The translations under genes and the position numbers were made by a program. Shown here in pieces: positions 30,787 to 30,923 of a DNA stretch of 30,923 nucleotides. Each line of letters starts with the position of its first letter. The stretch's first letter is position 1. Under the pieces are notes generated by a model. The model worked only from the letters and a program-made list of their open reading frames with translations. It had not been told where the DNA came from and searched no databases. The DNA is from UMGS1696 sp963642885 (GTDB lineage Bacteria > Bacillota > Clostridia > Oscillospirales > CAG-272), in assembly GCA_963642885.1 (NCBI GenBank), contig CAVIJI010000024.1:1-30923 (forward strand), given 5' to 3'.

Positions 30787-30923
30787 TCAGTTTTGCACCG
30801 TTACATCGCTCTTTTCGAATATGTCAAGCTCGGTTTTGACATATACCTCCTCGGTATATCCCTCTGCCGTTATATCCATGATGTAGTAGCCACCCTTCAT
30901 GCCCTTCTGTTCTATCTCGTATC
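30787..30923 (-). CDS. C-terminal end of an unidentified protein, cut by the window edge
   Basis: Reading leftward, 44 codons are open to the window edge and end with TGA at 30787-30789. The visible tail is YEIEQKGMKGGYYIMDI, then TAEGYTEEVYVKTELDIFEK and SDVTVQN. It looks like a beta-rich domain of an exported or surface protein, but no family can be assigned. A good terminator follows immediately. It is transcribed in the same direction as the SLH gene. Confidence 0.7.
   Translation of the reverse strand, partial: YEIEQKGMKGGYYIMDITAEGYTEEVYVKTELDIFEKSDVTVQN

Overview
The window reads as a chromosomal segment of an uncultured Gram-positive Clostridia-type bacterium. The signs are the rimP-nusA-ylxR-ylxQ-infB operon with both ylx genes, strong AGGAGG-type ribosome sites, near-consensus sigma-A promoters (TTGAxx, 17 bp, TATAAT), lipoproteins, a YwlG/UPF0340 gene, a (Re)-citrate-synthase-like enzyme typical of clostridia, and an S-layer-homology (SLH) surface protein beside a CsaB pyruvyl transferase. 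A run of ten Ns inside an intergenic repeat shows this is a draft or metagenome assembly. I cannot name the genus; a gut Oscillospirales- or Christensenellales-like lineage is a guess.

Layout. 1-4115: the start of a secreted protein (minus), pyruvate kinase (plus), a small two-helix membrane protein (minus) and a DRE-TIM synthase that may be (Re)-citrate synthase (plus). 4128-7929: a polar amino acid ABC importer operon (binding protein, permease, ATPase) and a cytoplasmic GH5-like glycosidase. 8194-10167: tRNA-Ser(GGA), then CTP synthase behind a leader with an attenuator-like terminator. 10211-16170: the transcription/translation operon rimP-nusA-ylxR-ylxQ-infB, holding a palindromic repeat array between rimP and nusA, tandem palindromes between ylxQ and infB, and a 12-copy 24-bp repeat within infB. 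16246-20455: an ion-transporter-superfamily permease, a pseudouridine synthase, RNase P RNA, and a lipoprotein/cysteine desulfurase pair. 20756-24063 (plus): CPBP protease, tadA, ywlG and an AI-2E/YtvI-type permease. 24146-30923 (minus): a glycosyltransferase-CsaB fusion, a 1311-residue SLH protein and the end of one more gene.

How it fits together. Most genes are housekeeping: glycolysis, citrate or alpha-keto acid synthesis, CTP supply, tRNA and RNase P maturation, tRNA modification, translation initiation. Two parts go further. First, the cell-surface block joins CsaB, whose relatives pyruvylate the wall polysaccharide that SLH domains bind, with a large SLH protein in the adjacent transcription unit. 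Second, simple-sequence expansion and palindromic repeats cluster at the nusA-infB operon, and another in-frame repeat lies inside the ABC ATPase. I found no CRISPR array, phage, insertion sequence, toxin-antitoxin or recognisable defence system. The most unusual signals are the rimP-nusA array and the pyrG leader.
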